Source: Chaetomium olivaceum (lineage: Eukaryota; Ascomycota; Sordariomycetes; Sordariales; Chaetomiaceae). From it: a stretch of 64,000 bases of DNA. This document shows positions 35,159-47,642 of the stretch, one piece after another. The stretch spans positions 434,001-498,000 of the forward strand of contig JAYWVB010000015.1 of the NCBI GenBank assembly GCA_039881045.1. Reading direction: 5' to 3'. The position numbers and the translations under genes are program-made. Under the pieces are notes generated by a model. The model saw nothing but the letters and a program-made list of their open reading frames with translations. It did no database searches and had not been told where the DNA came from. Each line of letters opens with the position of its first letter. Position 1 is the first letter of the stretch.

Positions 35159-38100
35159 ATGGACCAAGGGCCGCCCGACACCAAGCGACCACGCCTGTCG
35201 ACTGGCACGTCATGGTCAGTAGTTGGGGGTTCACACCACGGCGTATCTCTGCTCCATCCCACTCCCTCTCCAACCGCTGGCCAACTGCCTCATCATCCCC
35301 CACCGTCGACCCAGTATCAGCAGCATTCACCGCTTTCCTTTGCGCGCCCTCTCGGTCCCGGGGATCATCCTCCGCACCCGCCGCATCCGCATCCGCCTCA
35401 CCCTCATTCTCACCCTCACCCTCACCCTCATCCGCATCCCCATCCTCACCCTCCCGCATCGCAAACGCCCATCGACGACCGACGGCAACATGAACCGGAT
35501 AGGTTTCCGCCAATGCAAGAACACAGGCAGCCCCCGCATTCGCCGGCACACCCGCCCTACCCCCCGTACCCTCCCCGAGAACCGATGATCAAGGCGGACC
35601 CTGCCGATGACACGCTTCCGCAGCTGCGCCGACCTCTCTCGACCGGCGGCAGCGCCCAGGATAACATGACGCCGGTGACGCCGCATTCTGCTGTCCCACC
35701 CCCACCCCACACCCAGCCTTACGGCGAAGACAGGCGGCATATGAGCTTCGACAACGGCCCGCAGCCGCCCGTGTACAGTAGGCAACAGAGCTATCAACCG
35801 CAGACCCCGGTACCGCACCCTCAGTCCTACGACTACCCACCGCAGTATGCGTCACACGGCGAACTCGCCTATCCGATCCAAGTTGCCGCCGCCTCGGGGA
35901 AACGCAAGGCGCAGCGGGCGTCCCAGGTTTGTGATCCCGGCCGAGCATGGAGTGACGGATGGCGCTTGCTAACCGCGGACTGCGAATAGGCATGCGATAT
36001 GTGCCGGCAACTAAAGGCCAAGTGCGACGAGCTAAAGCCGTGCAAGAGCTGCAAGGAAAAGAAGGTCGAGTGCAAGTATCGGGAGGCCGTCCCGAAGCAG
36101 TAGGTTCCTTCCTGTCTGGGCTGCCATGCCCGCCGCCGACTGACACGCGAGATACAGACAGGATAAGATCGCAGGAGACATTCTGGATACCCTTTTGGCG
36201 CTGCAGAGCAGATTCGACTCATTTGACCGGCGCATGAGCGGGATCGAGCGTGCGATGATGCGCAATGGAACCACCCTGGACATGCATGCCGAGCCCCTGC
36301 ATGACGACGACGAGCGGCCCGAGTCGGCGGAATCAGCGCACCACACCGGCGAACCTGCCGGCTCACTATCACCGAGAGAGGGGGGGGATCATGCCCCCAT
36401 TGGCAGCGTCGAGGCAAGGACGATAACGCGAAATATGGAGGAAGAGAGAGAGGTGGAACCGGGGCCCGCCGTACGACCAGGCGTTCCGTCCATTCCCATA
36501 AATCACACTACACTAGCCGCTTTTTTGCTCAAGTGGCGGCCCATATCGTTCCTCGTCCGGGACATCTTGGAATCCGAGAACGTTAGATACGTGGACGAGT
36601 TCCCCATTCGCCAGGAAGAGAGGCGAGGCGTCCTCCGAGTCTGGGGGCGCGGCGAGGGTTTGGAGAGCAGCCTTCGAGTCGACAAGGCGGACAAAGAGGC
36701 GCTCCGCGATGTGGGCGTGATGGAGATGGTGGTTGACGACGCTTCGGATACCGGTGCGCCCTCTCCTGCCGATTGCTGGGGCGGCATTAGCGGCTCACCT
36801 GGCCCGATTGACGGCAAGCCCGTCATGTCAATGCAGACGCCGGACTTTAGCGAGGCGCTGGTGTGGAAGTACGTCAAAAGCTTCCACGACAACATCCAGA
36901 ACATGCATCCGCTCATAATTCCGCGGGAGCTGAACGCCATGGTCAAGCTGTTCTTGGACACTGTCCAGCAGAGCATAAGCAGACAACCGCAGAGTCGGAT
37001 CGCGAAGTTTGTTAGCACATCATCATCACAGTCTGAGACCGGATCTAAGAGAAAGCGGTCCCCTGCCCCGGACGGCGCCGAGTCGCCTTCGGCATCGCCC
37101 AAGTCGTACAAACCCGCCTTTCAGCGGTCCATCAATAACGCGCTCGTTTTATTGGTGCTTGCGCTCGGAAAGATATGTCTGCACAAAGACAAGATCCCCG
37201 ATGTGGTACCGGTCAGTGAGCCTCCCCCGCACGGCTCACCTTTGGCTCGGAACGGGTACCCGGCCTCTCCAGTCCAGGGTTCTTCGCCCTCCCAAGCGTC
37301 CCACTCCCACTCGGCCGGCCTTCCTTCTCCCAAGGAAGGCTCTGAGCGCCCCGGGCCTAGCAGGCGAGCCTCATTCCAGGGAGGCGGGGCATCCATCAGG
37401 GGAGGGACATCCCCGAAAAGGAACATGGACGTCATCCCGGGATTGGACTATTTTGCATACGCCACTGATATCATGGGCGGACAATTGGCCGGCAGTAGCC
37501 TCCGGCACATCTACGCATATCTCCTGGCCGGACTATACCACGGGCAATTAGGAAGGGTCTTGGAGAGCTACGCTTACATCAAGGAGGCTGGCTTTGCATT
37601 GCAGATCAAGATGAGACCGTAACCAACCCCTGCCACGGTTGCTCAAATGCCCATCGCTAACCCAACACAGGAGCCTGGATCGATTCAGGAAGCTGCATGA
37701 AGATGGCCGCCAGGACGCGGTGACGGATAAGGCGGACAACCAACTCGTCTTTGCCTTCTGGACCTGTCTACAACTCGAAAGGTAAGCCCGGGCCGCCATC
37801 ATCCGGACAGCGTGAAAAGATGCCATGATTCTTGCTGCTAACACAGCCCCGAATAGTGACATTATCGCGGAGGTACCCCTGCCGCAGTCACACATCTTGG
37901 CATACGAAGACATGATGCCATATCCAAACATTCAGGTGGCCACAGGGTTAGGCTTTGACGAGCATGTGCTCCAAAGTTATCTCGCACAGTTGTACCTGCG
38001 CAAGAGACTCAACCAGATCCACGGGATGCTATACAACCCGGAGAAGCCGCTCCCGCTCAACGCCACGACGGGGGCGCCTGGTGGCACCATCATTGACTAC

Positions 38101-39037
38101 ATCCAGGAGACGATCAGCATGAGCTTTGTGCCTCCTGAATTCAAGTTCAAGCCCACCGATCCCCGGCCGACGATATTCTTTCCGCTCGGTTACGCGCGAA
38201 ATATTGGGGCGCAAAAGTCATCACATACCGGCCTTTTGTTCGCCAAATTCTCGAGTTCAACTTCCAGAAGATGTCCAACGAGTCTCCTATGCCTGCATCC
38301 GACTTCCGCTCCGGTGTTGTGGTGCCCGTCATCGGTCCGAACAACGACATCCCTCCACAGATGATCGACTATGCAGTGAAGGGAGTCGGGGCCTTGATTG
38401 AGAGTACCCGGGCGTTCCATGGTCTTAAGGAAAAACGATATGTGGTGACTAACATTTTTGGAACTGCTCATGCGTAAGAACACCCACCCCCCTTTCCACC
38501 CCTATTTCTCGGAATGAAAACGGTGTAACTGACACGATTTCTGACAGTCAATGGGGCAACCTTCTCACGCTCGCGGCCGTGTTCCGGGACCCCACGCTCA
38601 GCGGATACATCGATGAGCAAGTCCTTCGGGAGCTCTTCTTTAAAACCATCTCCTTCTTCAGGATCATTGCGCCCCCAACGAGTGCGCTACACGTCGACTT
38701 GCGGATTTTGGAGGGCATCGAACGCAAGCTCTGGGGGACGTCCAGCAGTGCCGATATCATGGATCACCCGACCGGGTCCAGTTTGTCGAGCTCAGGAAGC
38801 GGCGGACCTATGGCCCCGGCACCTTCGATGCCACCCGTCGCCGGCCCGACCGGTCTTCGCTCCCCCGTTCATCGCATCAGCAACGGGATGATGAGCATGT
38901 CCCCGCCATTGCCGTCATCTCTTCCGGCCACGGTACCCGGAGCGCCAGCCCCGCTATCTATACCACCCTCCGAGCCCAACCATGGGCCTCACCCTGGCAT
39001 GCTGCCTCCGATGCAGCCCCAACCGCCCCATCATTGA
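35159..39037 (+). CDS. Long Zn2Cys6 transcription factor (Fungal_trans type) with His-Pro-rich N-terminus; one frame break
   Basis: Six exons (35159-35926, 35990-36099, 36158-37618, 37671-37781, 37857-38473, 38548-39037; introns 63, 58, 52, 75 and 74 nt) make ~1185 residues. The first 250 residues are disordered, Pro/His/Gln-rich, with an uninterrupted His-Pro run. Exon 2 encodes the zinc cluster: C258, C261, C268, C274, C277, C284 (ACDMCRQLKAKCDELKPC). A linker/coiled-coil (LDTLLALQSRFDSFDRR) follows, then the middle-homology domain (IQNMHPLIIP, YFAYATDIMGGQLAG, ESYAYIKEAGFALQIKMRP, FWTCLQLES). Just after the PTDP segment the frame changes without an intron: YWGAKVITYRPF is one frame over, and one extra C in cccc at ~38160-38163 restores it. 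A nuclear DNA-binding regulator; targets unknown. Confidence 0.87.
35365..35455 (+). repeat. His-Pro coding microsatellite
   Basis: Hexanucleotide-like CACCCT/CATCCG units encode about 30 residues of alternating His and Pro in the regulator's N-terminus. The alternation could bind divalent metal or form a polyproline-type helix. Confidence 0.8.
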
Positions 39038-40057
39038 GGAAGTTTTTGGCAGTTCGGGTCGGCAGGTTATGTTTTGTCTCTTGCACCTTGGGAAGTCTCT
39101 TTCTCGGCAATACATCTCGGGCGTTCTTGGGAGTTTGCACCGGTCCCTTAACCAACTACCTTAGTCTTATCTTACGCCGGATTTCCCGGCCAACTCCATA
39201 GACCAAACCGAGGGCGGCCGTCCTCGACCCCTCATCCAGGCCGCCCACAAGAGAGCCCCCTCTATGACCATACACACACCACCACGACCGTGGAGAGGGG
39301 GGCTTTTTTACACGTCTATTTCCATTTTCATTCCGACGAAAATGGGTTCGAAGCCACTTGTCGTCTCCCCTCGGGGCCTGTTTCATAGCATTTGCATGGT
39401 CTTGTTCGATATGGGAGCGGCGGAGATACCACTATGTGCGAACACTTTTTGGTTGATTGGGTGAAGGGCGGGCCGGAATGTGTATGTGGGAGGGGGGAAG
39501 GTGGCGGCTATCTATTGTGGTTTTACCGTCCTGTTTTTGGCTGTTCAGAGGGAGGCTTATTCTATGTGTTCACAACGAGGCCATTCCTCTGCCACCGTCT
39601 CTATTTGTTTTGGCATATTGGATTTCGGGACTTGCTTGGCAGTCTCGGAAAGTCAAATCCTCTTTACTATTTCTAATACATACAAAGCTTCTTGGTATAG
39701 GCATGTGGGTGGGAGCATCGCAGAGGGTGTGCGAATTGCGTGTCTCTCTCAGGGGACGGGATGGAGGGGATGTTGTATGTGGGAGAGGAAAGAGGGAGGA
39801 AGGACGATGTGCGTAGATGGCGGTGATACATACACGATGGGTTACCGTTAGAAGGAGCCGCTTGCCGTCGGATGCTGAACATTCGCTAGGGGCTCGGGAT
39901 ATCAGTAAATACAAATACATACACTGAGGAGCGGCCCGCTCCATGCAAGAAAGCAGCACAGAACTGCCATCACATCCAACAACCAACCTCCTGCACCATG
40001 CGTGCTATCTACCAGTGTGCATTTGCGTGCGTACATCTGTAACGCGACACCTAGCCT
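39038..40057. terminator. Intergenic region with hairpin plus T-run downstream of the regulator
   Basis: An inverted repeat (AGCCCCCTCT at ~39254-39263 against AGAGGGGGGCT at 39294-39304, one G bulged) is followed directly by a T run. Eukaryotic termination does not rely on such hairpins, so it is more likely a 3'UTR structure or chance. The region separates convergent genes. Confidence 0.3.
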
Positions 40058-41139
40058 TCACAATAACACGACACAAAGACACAACCATCCATCGGGATAC
40101 GAGGCCTCGCGCATCAACTCCTCTAACGGCGCTCTAAAGGGGACGGGGCCGCCATGAAGTATCACATTCGCTAGCACAGGGTCCCGACTGCTGGGGAAGA
40201 GGGTGGGGAGCATGCTCTTGAGAGCGGCGCCCAATGTTTGCGGGGCCCCTTTTGTTACCACCATGCAGCGTCAGCCATTATGAAATGCTCCCCTAGTGGG
40301 AGGCTAAGGATAGGAAAGGAAGAGTCGTGAGTGGGGGGGCGAAAGGGGTCTGACGTACTATTGGGTAGTCGTGGAGGCACCAAATTCTGAACTACTTTGA
40401 AGGACCCTGGCGTGGTGTCTCCTGTGTCGCTGGGAGAGGAGGGGATGTAGATCCGTATGGGGACGCTTTTTAATGGAGACGGTGTGTTGAGCAGTCGTCT
40501 GTTGACCTTGCTAAAGGCGGCATGATCATCTGATCACCACAGAGTGTCAGTTCCTTTTGTGCGTCTCAAGTGAACAGGCCAGACGAGACCTCCCAAGAGC
40601 AACCGGTGCGGAGAGGGGTAGCACATACTATCCTGGACAGCATCCCACAAGGCGGTGCTGTGCTCCTTGGACAGACTCATGATCTGCTTTGCATTACCAT
40701 TTCTGACAAAGTCCGCCTCCTTGGCCGAGTTGGTGAAGGTATCGGCAATGTCCCACTCCGGGCCGTCGCCAACCACCAGCTTCCACGGAAGGGTGGCGGG
40801 CTGGTACAGGTCGACCAACAGGCCCACAGCTAGGTTGCGCAGCTGGATCTCCTCGTGATGGAAGCTCGAGCACGGCAGGCCGTAATAGGCCGTCAGGCGG
40901 GGCAGCAATAAAGCGAGGTAGCTGAATCGTGGGACCGACACGATGAAGGGGTTGGTGGATTTGGATGCATGGGTGATGTACAGGGGCACCTGCAGGCCCC
41001 AGAGGGTCTGGGGGAGCGGTGTAGCTGCGGCGTCGGGAGTATCGGTGGTGCCGGTAGTGCTGCTAGTCAGGCGGTGATCGGTCCGAGTGCCGGGAAGAGG
41101 GGAGCCCGTTGAGGTGGAGGACGCCGATGGTGAGGACAT
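40058..41139 (-). CDS. atg5: Autophagy protein Atg5
   Basis: Exons 41139-40629, 40529-40359 and 40248-40058 (introns 99 and 110 nt; GTATGT..ATCAG and GTACGT..AAAAG) give 290 residues, normal for a fungal Atg5. Conserved stretches are easy to see: VPLYITHASKS, FIVSVPRFSYLALLLPRL, SSFHHEEIQLRNLAVGLLVD, GDGPEWDIADTF and SAKEADFVRNGN, then QDNDHAAFSKVN across the first splice and LMREASYPDGWLCLCVVLL at the end. Lys140 in AKEAD aligns with the lysine that accepts Atg12 in other Atg5 proteins. The Atg12-Atg5 conjugate with Atg16 promotes Atg8 lipidation on the autophagosomal membrane. The last intron's AAAAG acceptor is unusual but is the only one that avoids TGA and keeps APQTLGAAL in frame. Confidence 0.93.
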
Positions 41140-43401
41140 CGTGCTGTGTGGCTCTCCTGCACGCACTCATCTAGGTATCTTCTCAGGCGCAGGCAGTTGA
41201 GCCGTTTATCTCTCTGTGACTCCCTCCCCTATCAGCGCTCTCGTATCTCTCTCTAAGGCGGGAACTGATATTGGCACTGGTGGCTCCAGATATTGAGTAA
41301 ATATCGAACCGGGGTAAACACGGGAACCAAATTTACTGCTCTCAGTGGCGGACTGGCGTTGCATGCTGCAAATCGATCGGGCTCGACGAATGGTTGTGGG
41401 GCGGCTCAAGGCCCAAAACTACGGGTCGATGCAGCTTGGCCGATCTGATCTCCATCCGACCATGGACAGAAGAAGAAGCGCTGCAGCCGCTTTGACACAA
41501 GCAACAAGCCCTCTTTGACCAGCACCTAAAAAGCATTGCCGGGGTGCCGAGTCACCTCAAGCTCCATCAGTGGGACTGCCCGGACTGCGGGGTAGCTCTG
41601 TTTGTGAGGGTCCTGAGGGGTCAAGGCGGGGTGTTTCGAAACCAATCAAGCCGGTACCGAATGCACTGTGCAGATTCACTGTGCAGCTTCTCCTGTATGT
41701 ATCCACCCGTACCTTCCAAGTTTAGAGCAGCTCTGGCTTCCTGGCTTGAGCCTGGCCAATCTTGCAGGTTTGTTGGAAGTGCAAGTGATGCTGCAGTGCA
41801 GGTGTTGGGCCGCGCTGTCGCCGCTCGGGCAAATCCCGATCTTTCGATGCAGGTTGGACTTCCAATCACCTCTCGGCTAAGTCCCCGCCCCCAAAACGCC
41901 TCAAGCATTCCCGGTATGCCCGACGGCCCGGTGAAGTCCAGCGGACAATCGAGCTTTTGGCTCACGACTAAAAAAGTACAAGGTACATGTACTTCGCAGG
42001 TATGCAGGTCTGGATTACTAACTATCTTATGTACTTAGTATATGCTACATGTGCAACTCAGATGACCTGTTTTTTGGCCTACGTTGTGTAAACGCGCCTT
42101 CAGTTACCGTCGGGGATTCACATTCCACGTGGGTTGAACTTTGATGTATCTCGTAACCCCTCGTCCGGGAAGGCCGTGATATCTCAGCACCGCGTCCGGC
42201 CGATTTCGGGATACAGCGGCCGTCAACGCGCGGGAGAAGCCCGTTCGGCATGTTTCATATGCACGCGCGCGGCTGACAGATAATCTAGTGTATTCCGCTA
42301 TCCTCACCGCTTACTTCGTAGTCTTATGCTTAATCTGTACTGTGTAAGAACCTTTGCCAGCTGACCCCCTGAAGGAACAACACTCGCACTTAGGAGCAGG
42401 CCGGTAGCCAGATGTGACAAACGCCAGCGAGCCATGCAGAGGACACCCGGGGGTAAACCAACAGAAGCAAATATGTAGACTGCCGCCTTCCGTCACGGCT
42501 AGGAGCAGCAGAGCACGTCCGATGCTGACGCGACAGGTCACAACTCAGAACCCGCTAGTTAATCAAACTCGGCCAGTAGGTAGTGACGGCCAGGTGACAC
42601 AAAGCCGCGACAGCCACACCGCAACTCGCTACCCGACAACCAGACCTGTTCTGGACGCCGCCGGGATTCTCGGTGTGCACTTCAACCCTGGCCTTCAGTT
42701 CTGTCTGGCCTGCTTCAATGGTTCCATGCAACCCACGAGAGGCCGACGCCCCATCCTGTACCACCCCAGAGCTTATCGGGTAAACTTGGGAATGCACAGC
42801 CCCTTACTAAGGTCCTTACATACATCCTACGCCGACAGGAAGGCGCAGACAAACTGGGGTCTCATGGTCCGGCTGTTGTGGATGGGCGACGGGCGTTCCG
42901 TTGTGCTTGTTTGTATGGAACACACTTGGTAGGCTGAGGCTGAGACTGAACACGGGTTATGGATGGGGAAGGGGCGAATAGACATTGAGGTTTAGGACTC
43001 CGAGAATCATGAAGCTGAGCGCAGTATGGTTGTTCGTATGCATGGTCAACGAAATGTAATTTGCTCCATCCGGTTTGAAAAAGCACCCCTTGGTATCGCA
43101 TATCCGAGCCGTGATGGGCGACGCGCACAACCCCCAGCCTGTCTAATAATACCCCTACCAAGAATGAGAAACAAACATAGCCAAGAAATAGAGAGAAGCA
43201 ATGCAGAGAGAGAGGACTTGAAGGACGTCCCCCGCTGTATCGCTCTGGTCAACTTTTCGCGCAAAATGCCTGGAGATGTTATCCTGACCACTCCATTACA
43301 TGCAGTTCAATGGTATAGTGAATGGCTGAGAAAAAATGTACAAAAGAAGGGCAGGGCCACCGCTGAGGAGGTTATCCACACCCGGGCACCAAAAAATAGC
43401 A
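41140..43401. other. Intergenic region
   Basis: Upstream of atg5 and downstream of the 43.4-47.6 kb gene. The largest frame (42414-42932 +) has no recognisable features. Several gtacatgtac/gtatatgc-like short palindromic words occur near 41975-42050. Confidence 0.6.
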
Positions 43402-46400
43402 TTAGGAAATACTGGGCTTCTTCCTCCTGCCGAACACCTTGGAGATACCGTTCGTTTCATCTCTCTCCGCCGGCCCGGGGAACGGGTTCGTCGCGCCAGG
43501 AGGCGGACCGGAGTTTTTCAGGAAATTGGCCAAATCCGATGTTTCCCGACTCGAGACCGAGGCGGCCTCGCGAGGCTCAAATCTTTTCATCGGCACCCGC
43601 CCTCCAGTACTACCCGGGCCCCCGCCCATCATGGCCGCCGCCTTGGATGAAGTCCTGGCTGGGTGAGCGTGATCCGTGGTGCCAGGAATGTTCACCTGGA
43701 TAGGCACGTGGTGGCCACCCTTTGCCCCGCTGGCCCGGCTATTGATGCTCCTGGACTCTGGGAGCTTGGGGCTAGCAGAACGGGCTGACGCCAACGCGCT
43801 CGATTGCGTGCTATCCCGTCTCGTAAACCTGGCCATCAGGCTTGATGCACTGGCCTTCTTCTTTGGCTGGGACGTGTTCCGTGTCTGTTTGATGTTGAAG
43901 GGTTGTACAGTTGGCTCTGGTGGCGGCGCATAGTTATTTAGAAAATCGATTAGGCTCTCCTCCTGGGCCTGCCCTCTCTTCTTAGGCAACGGTGCTGCTG
44001 GCTCCTCGTCGTCTTCAAACTCTTCTTCATCGCTCAAGTCGATCACGTACGGGTCAAGATTGCGGCGAGTCTTGCGTTGCGGCATCTTCATGTCGCCATC
44101 CGTCGTGTCATATGACATGGGGTTGTTCTTGGCAAGTAGGGCACTGTGGGAGTTAATAGAGGACTGGACGGAAGGCGGGCACCGAAGACTCAGTGGCGTT
44201 GGTCGACGTTTGACTTCCCCTGAACTCGATATCCTTTAATTGAGCGTCCACAGCTCTACCACCAACTGCTGAAGACAACTGATCCGAGTCCATGGTGGTC
44301 CGGAATGGAGCAACACTCTCGGGATACGCGGGTTGCCCGTGCTGCTCGGCGGCCCGCGTCGGATGAAGTCAATCAAGTCGGAGTTTATCGTCCTTGTGGT
44401 CAACAGCCGCACCGCGAGGTTGGAGCTTCGTCGGCCGGTGGGGTTGCTTGTCGTGGACGTCCGGCTGGTCTCGACGCTAATGTTCGATACAGACCCGGGA
44501 TTTCGCACCCTTGATGGTCCTGCAGTTCCGGCGACGGAAGCGGAGCTAGCGCCAGGAGGACCGGTCGATCGGATGAATCGGCGAATTCGGCTATAGACTC
44601 ATCACGAGCCTCGGATCTCTAGCCTGAGGCCCATTCGTGGCCCGGGGTTTCGACGGCACTGGAATGGATCATACAACACCGCCATGTTGCCTGTGCCAGT
44701 ACTAAAGTTCCTGTTCGTCTGGTGTATGTCGGTAATGGAAAGGGACCCCGAGCCTGCTGAACGGGGTGCCGATGTTGGCGTTCTCGTGTCGTTCCGGGGG
44801 ACCGACGACGAGCGGGAGCGGGACCCGTTCTGGCGAACCTCTTCACTCGCGCGTCTTGACGGAGACGACTGGGCTAACAACAGTGACCGAACGACTTGGC
44901 TGGGATTGGGGCTGAGTCACACGTTAGGACTGTTTCGAACATCACGTCATGGTACAATACGGGAAGGGGATAAGGCTATCCTTACCTCAAGGTCGCGCAT
45001 GCTCTCAGAGTCAATGTGTACTGTATCGTCTGGTTGCTCTGGATGAGTTCCTCGAAGTCGCGTACGACGTCTATACGGGCTTGCATGCCTCTTCCGAGGT
45101 CCGAACAGCCTTTAGCTTGATCGATGAAGGCGAGTCAGATAAAGCCTGTTGCCGGTTTCGTCCCGTCGAGGAGTCGCGAGGCCGAGAGGAAGACCCCTGA
45201 GACGGGCTGCGGGCACGAGAAACGTTCTACGGACACCTGGCGATGGTTGCAGGCTGGCGCAGAGCGGACGTGTTGGCAACGGCTTGCCTTCCTGCGCTTC
45301 GTTCAGGAACAGCAGGAGGCTGCGTAGCAGGAGAAGAGCGATATCGCTGGCTGTCTGATCGAGGCGACCCTGAAACTTCTCTCCCCTCTGGTAACACCGG
45401 CATGGATTCAATGAAAAATGTACCGCTAGTTATCGACGCAGCTGACACCGGACGACGTAGCGGGCAATACGCTGACTTTTGAGGCGGGTTTTGGGGGCGT
45501 GGAAGGCTCCGGTATGTGGCCCTCTGTAGCCGTATCCGCTGATTCATACCGACGCTTTGTTACTGGCTCTGGGACGGTCGGTAGGCTAGTTCCTGCTCGA
45601 GCAGCGGGATGACGGGAGTGACCGGTGAAACAATATAGTCTCTATCGGCAGGCTCTTCGGTCTCGGAAATAGAGGCACTTGCCGCCCGTCCAGACCTAGC
45701 TCCGTGACTGACAGCCAACCTGCTGCCACTTGAGCTGCCATCGAAAGCCTGCTCTGGTCGATCTTCTGGAACTGGAGGGACCGTGCTGCTGGCGCGTGAC
45801 GGGCTGGGGTGGCGGACTGACTCCGCAATGACGACCGAGTTGCGTCGCGAACCCACCGCCGGGCTACGGGGGCTGGTTACTTCGATCAAGCGGGCAGAAT
45901 GTATGCTTGGCGTGCGAACCGGCAGGTTGGTGTTAATAGCGGTAGGCTTTCCAGGATCAGAGGACGCTGTTGACGGGCTTCGGCCGAGGATTGAAACCCT
46001 CGATGATCTGACGATGCGTGGCTCTTCGATAGACACCTCGTCGTCGTCATCATCCTTTAGGTCCTCCTCCTCGGTGAGCTTTTCACCATCATCGACCTCA
46101 CCCAAGGCTACGGCGGCCTCGGTGGCCTGTGTTTCCGATAGTGTTGCTGTTACTGGAACTGGAGTTGCAATATCGGCCGAGCCGGGCTCTGCCGGAGGGC
46201 CTTGCACTGTGCGCACTTCGCTTGACTCCTCGGGCTGAGATTTGACGGCCGTCATAAAACGGGTGCGAGCAACCGCCGGCACTGAGTTTGAGCGTTTCCG
46301 GACGACCTGCGGCCGGTATAGGTTGAGCGCCGTGTCTGGTATCGCGCTCATCGGCAGTATTATCATACTCCTTGGTCGAACTGGCGCGTTTTCCTCTTCC

Positions 46401-47642
46401 GTGTCGACATCCTCGGTTTCGTCGCCGCTGTCAGGAGCAAGGCCGGGAATCTCAATTTCCGCAACGTCATTTGGCCCCAGAGGCAAAGGTATGCCGGCAG
46501 CAACTATGTGATCTTCCAAGGGGTCCCGAGAATCCACATCTTGATCCAGGGCATCATTTGGCGCTTGCTCGGCCGCGGCGCCGGGTTTGGCATCGGACTC
46601 CGCGTCAGGTTCAGGAACGGTGGCCGGAACTGCAAACTCGGCAGCGCTGCTAGGCGAGCACAAATGACTAGACGCAGAGTGTAGGGAATCCCTCGAGTAG
46701 GATCTAGCTAACCGGTCCATGGAGCTAATGCCGGGCGACCGGATCTTCTTCTTCCACGACCGCCACAGTCGGCCCAGCGTTCGGTCGAGTGCGACGCGCT
46801 CCATATCAAGGTCCTCGACCACGATTTTGTCGGCAACACCAGTGGGGCTCCGAACGCCTTCCTTGAGCTCCTTTTCATACTTGGAGCGCAGACGGTGATA
46901 GGCAGCTTGACCAGCTACAATCAGGGCCTGTTCGCCCATGAATTCCAGTATCGATGTCAAGAAGATGGCGACGGCGGGTGAGACGGCCTCGGAAAACTGG
47001 TCATCAGGCCCAGTGTTGAGATGCCCCTGCTCCATGTAATAGTCCTCATCCTCTTCCTCCATATCCCCAAGTGACGAATAGACCATGCAGCGGAGGCGGG
47101 TCCTTTTCCAGGCCAATTCCAGATCCCAATCAGACTGCGATGCAGCGTCGCGAGCCTGCGAATGGCTGCCATCTTCATCGTCCCCACCGAGATATTCTCG
47201 AAGTTCCTCGTCGGCCTGGTTGACGGCGTCCTTGGCGAGCTTAGGCTTCAGCACCTCGGCCACGGCCGGGCGTAGCGCGGAGAGCGTAGTGGCGCGCGAG
47301 ACGCAGAGGAAGTTGAAGCAGCTGGTCCAGAAAGTTGTTGATCAGCTGCAATGCAGCGGGCGACACGATAGCGGCCTCGCCTGACGGCTCGATGCCATGT
47401 TGGTCGTACCATGTTTCGGCGTGGCTGTCGTGGTCGTTGGTGACAATCTGCGAGGCGGCCGATGAGGCGATGAAAGCCGGTTCGGGTAACACTGACAACG
47501 GAGGCGACATCAGGCTGTGTGCGACGGTCGACGGCCGGTCGCTGGATATGCTTTGTGTCCTCGACCGCGACGGCATCCTTTGGAGAGGAAAGGCCACGCC
47601 CGAAGAGGGTCGGGATGCGACCGGTTCTAATGGAGAAGCCAT
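43402..47642 (-). CDS. Large conserved-looking filamentous-fungal protein of unknown role; reading frame broken at many points
   Basis: One gene of roughly 1300 residues is spread over all three minus frames. The N-terminus (MASPLEPVASRPSS; ATG 47642) leads to PAALQLINNFLDQLL and, one frame over, FNFLCVSRATTLSALRPAVA and VNQADEELREYLGG: a compact helical unit that might be histone-fold-like. An acidic, Ser/Pro-rich region follows to ~45590. After several frame changes come FEELIQSNQTIQYTLT, SMRDLE, a 73-nt intron (44985-44912, GTAAGG..TCAG), EEVRQNGSRSRSSS, GSLSITDIHQTN, DSDLIDFIRRGPPSSTG-like sequence, and the C-terminal half ending GRRKKPSIS with SLIDFLNNYAPPPEPT and KKKASASSLMARF. At least nine junctions (for example ~47318, 45595, 45440, 45080, 45010, 44850, 44600, 44572, 44315, 44175) change frame without an intron, plus TAG at 45227-45229. 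Protein quality either side is high, which argues against an old pseudogene. Confidence 0.6.

Noticed and set aside
38029..38483. Minus-strand frames within the second regulator
   Set aside because: Antisense shadows of conserved exon 5; the plus-strand protein has clear regulator-domain sequence.
42414..42932. 172-codon plus-strand frame upstream of atg5
   Set aside because: No recognisable domain or splice signals; composition like neighbouring non-coding DNA.
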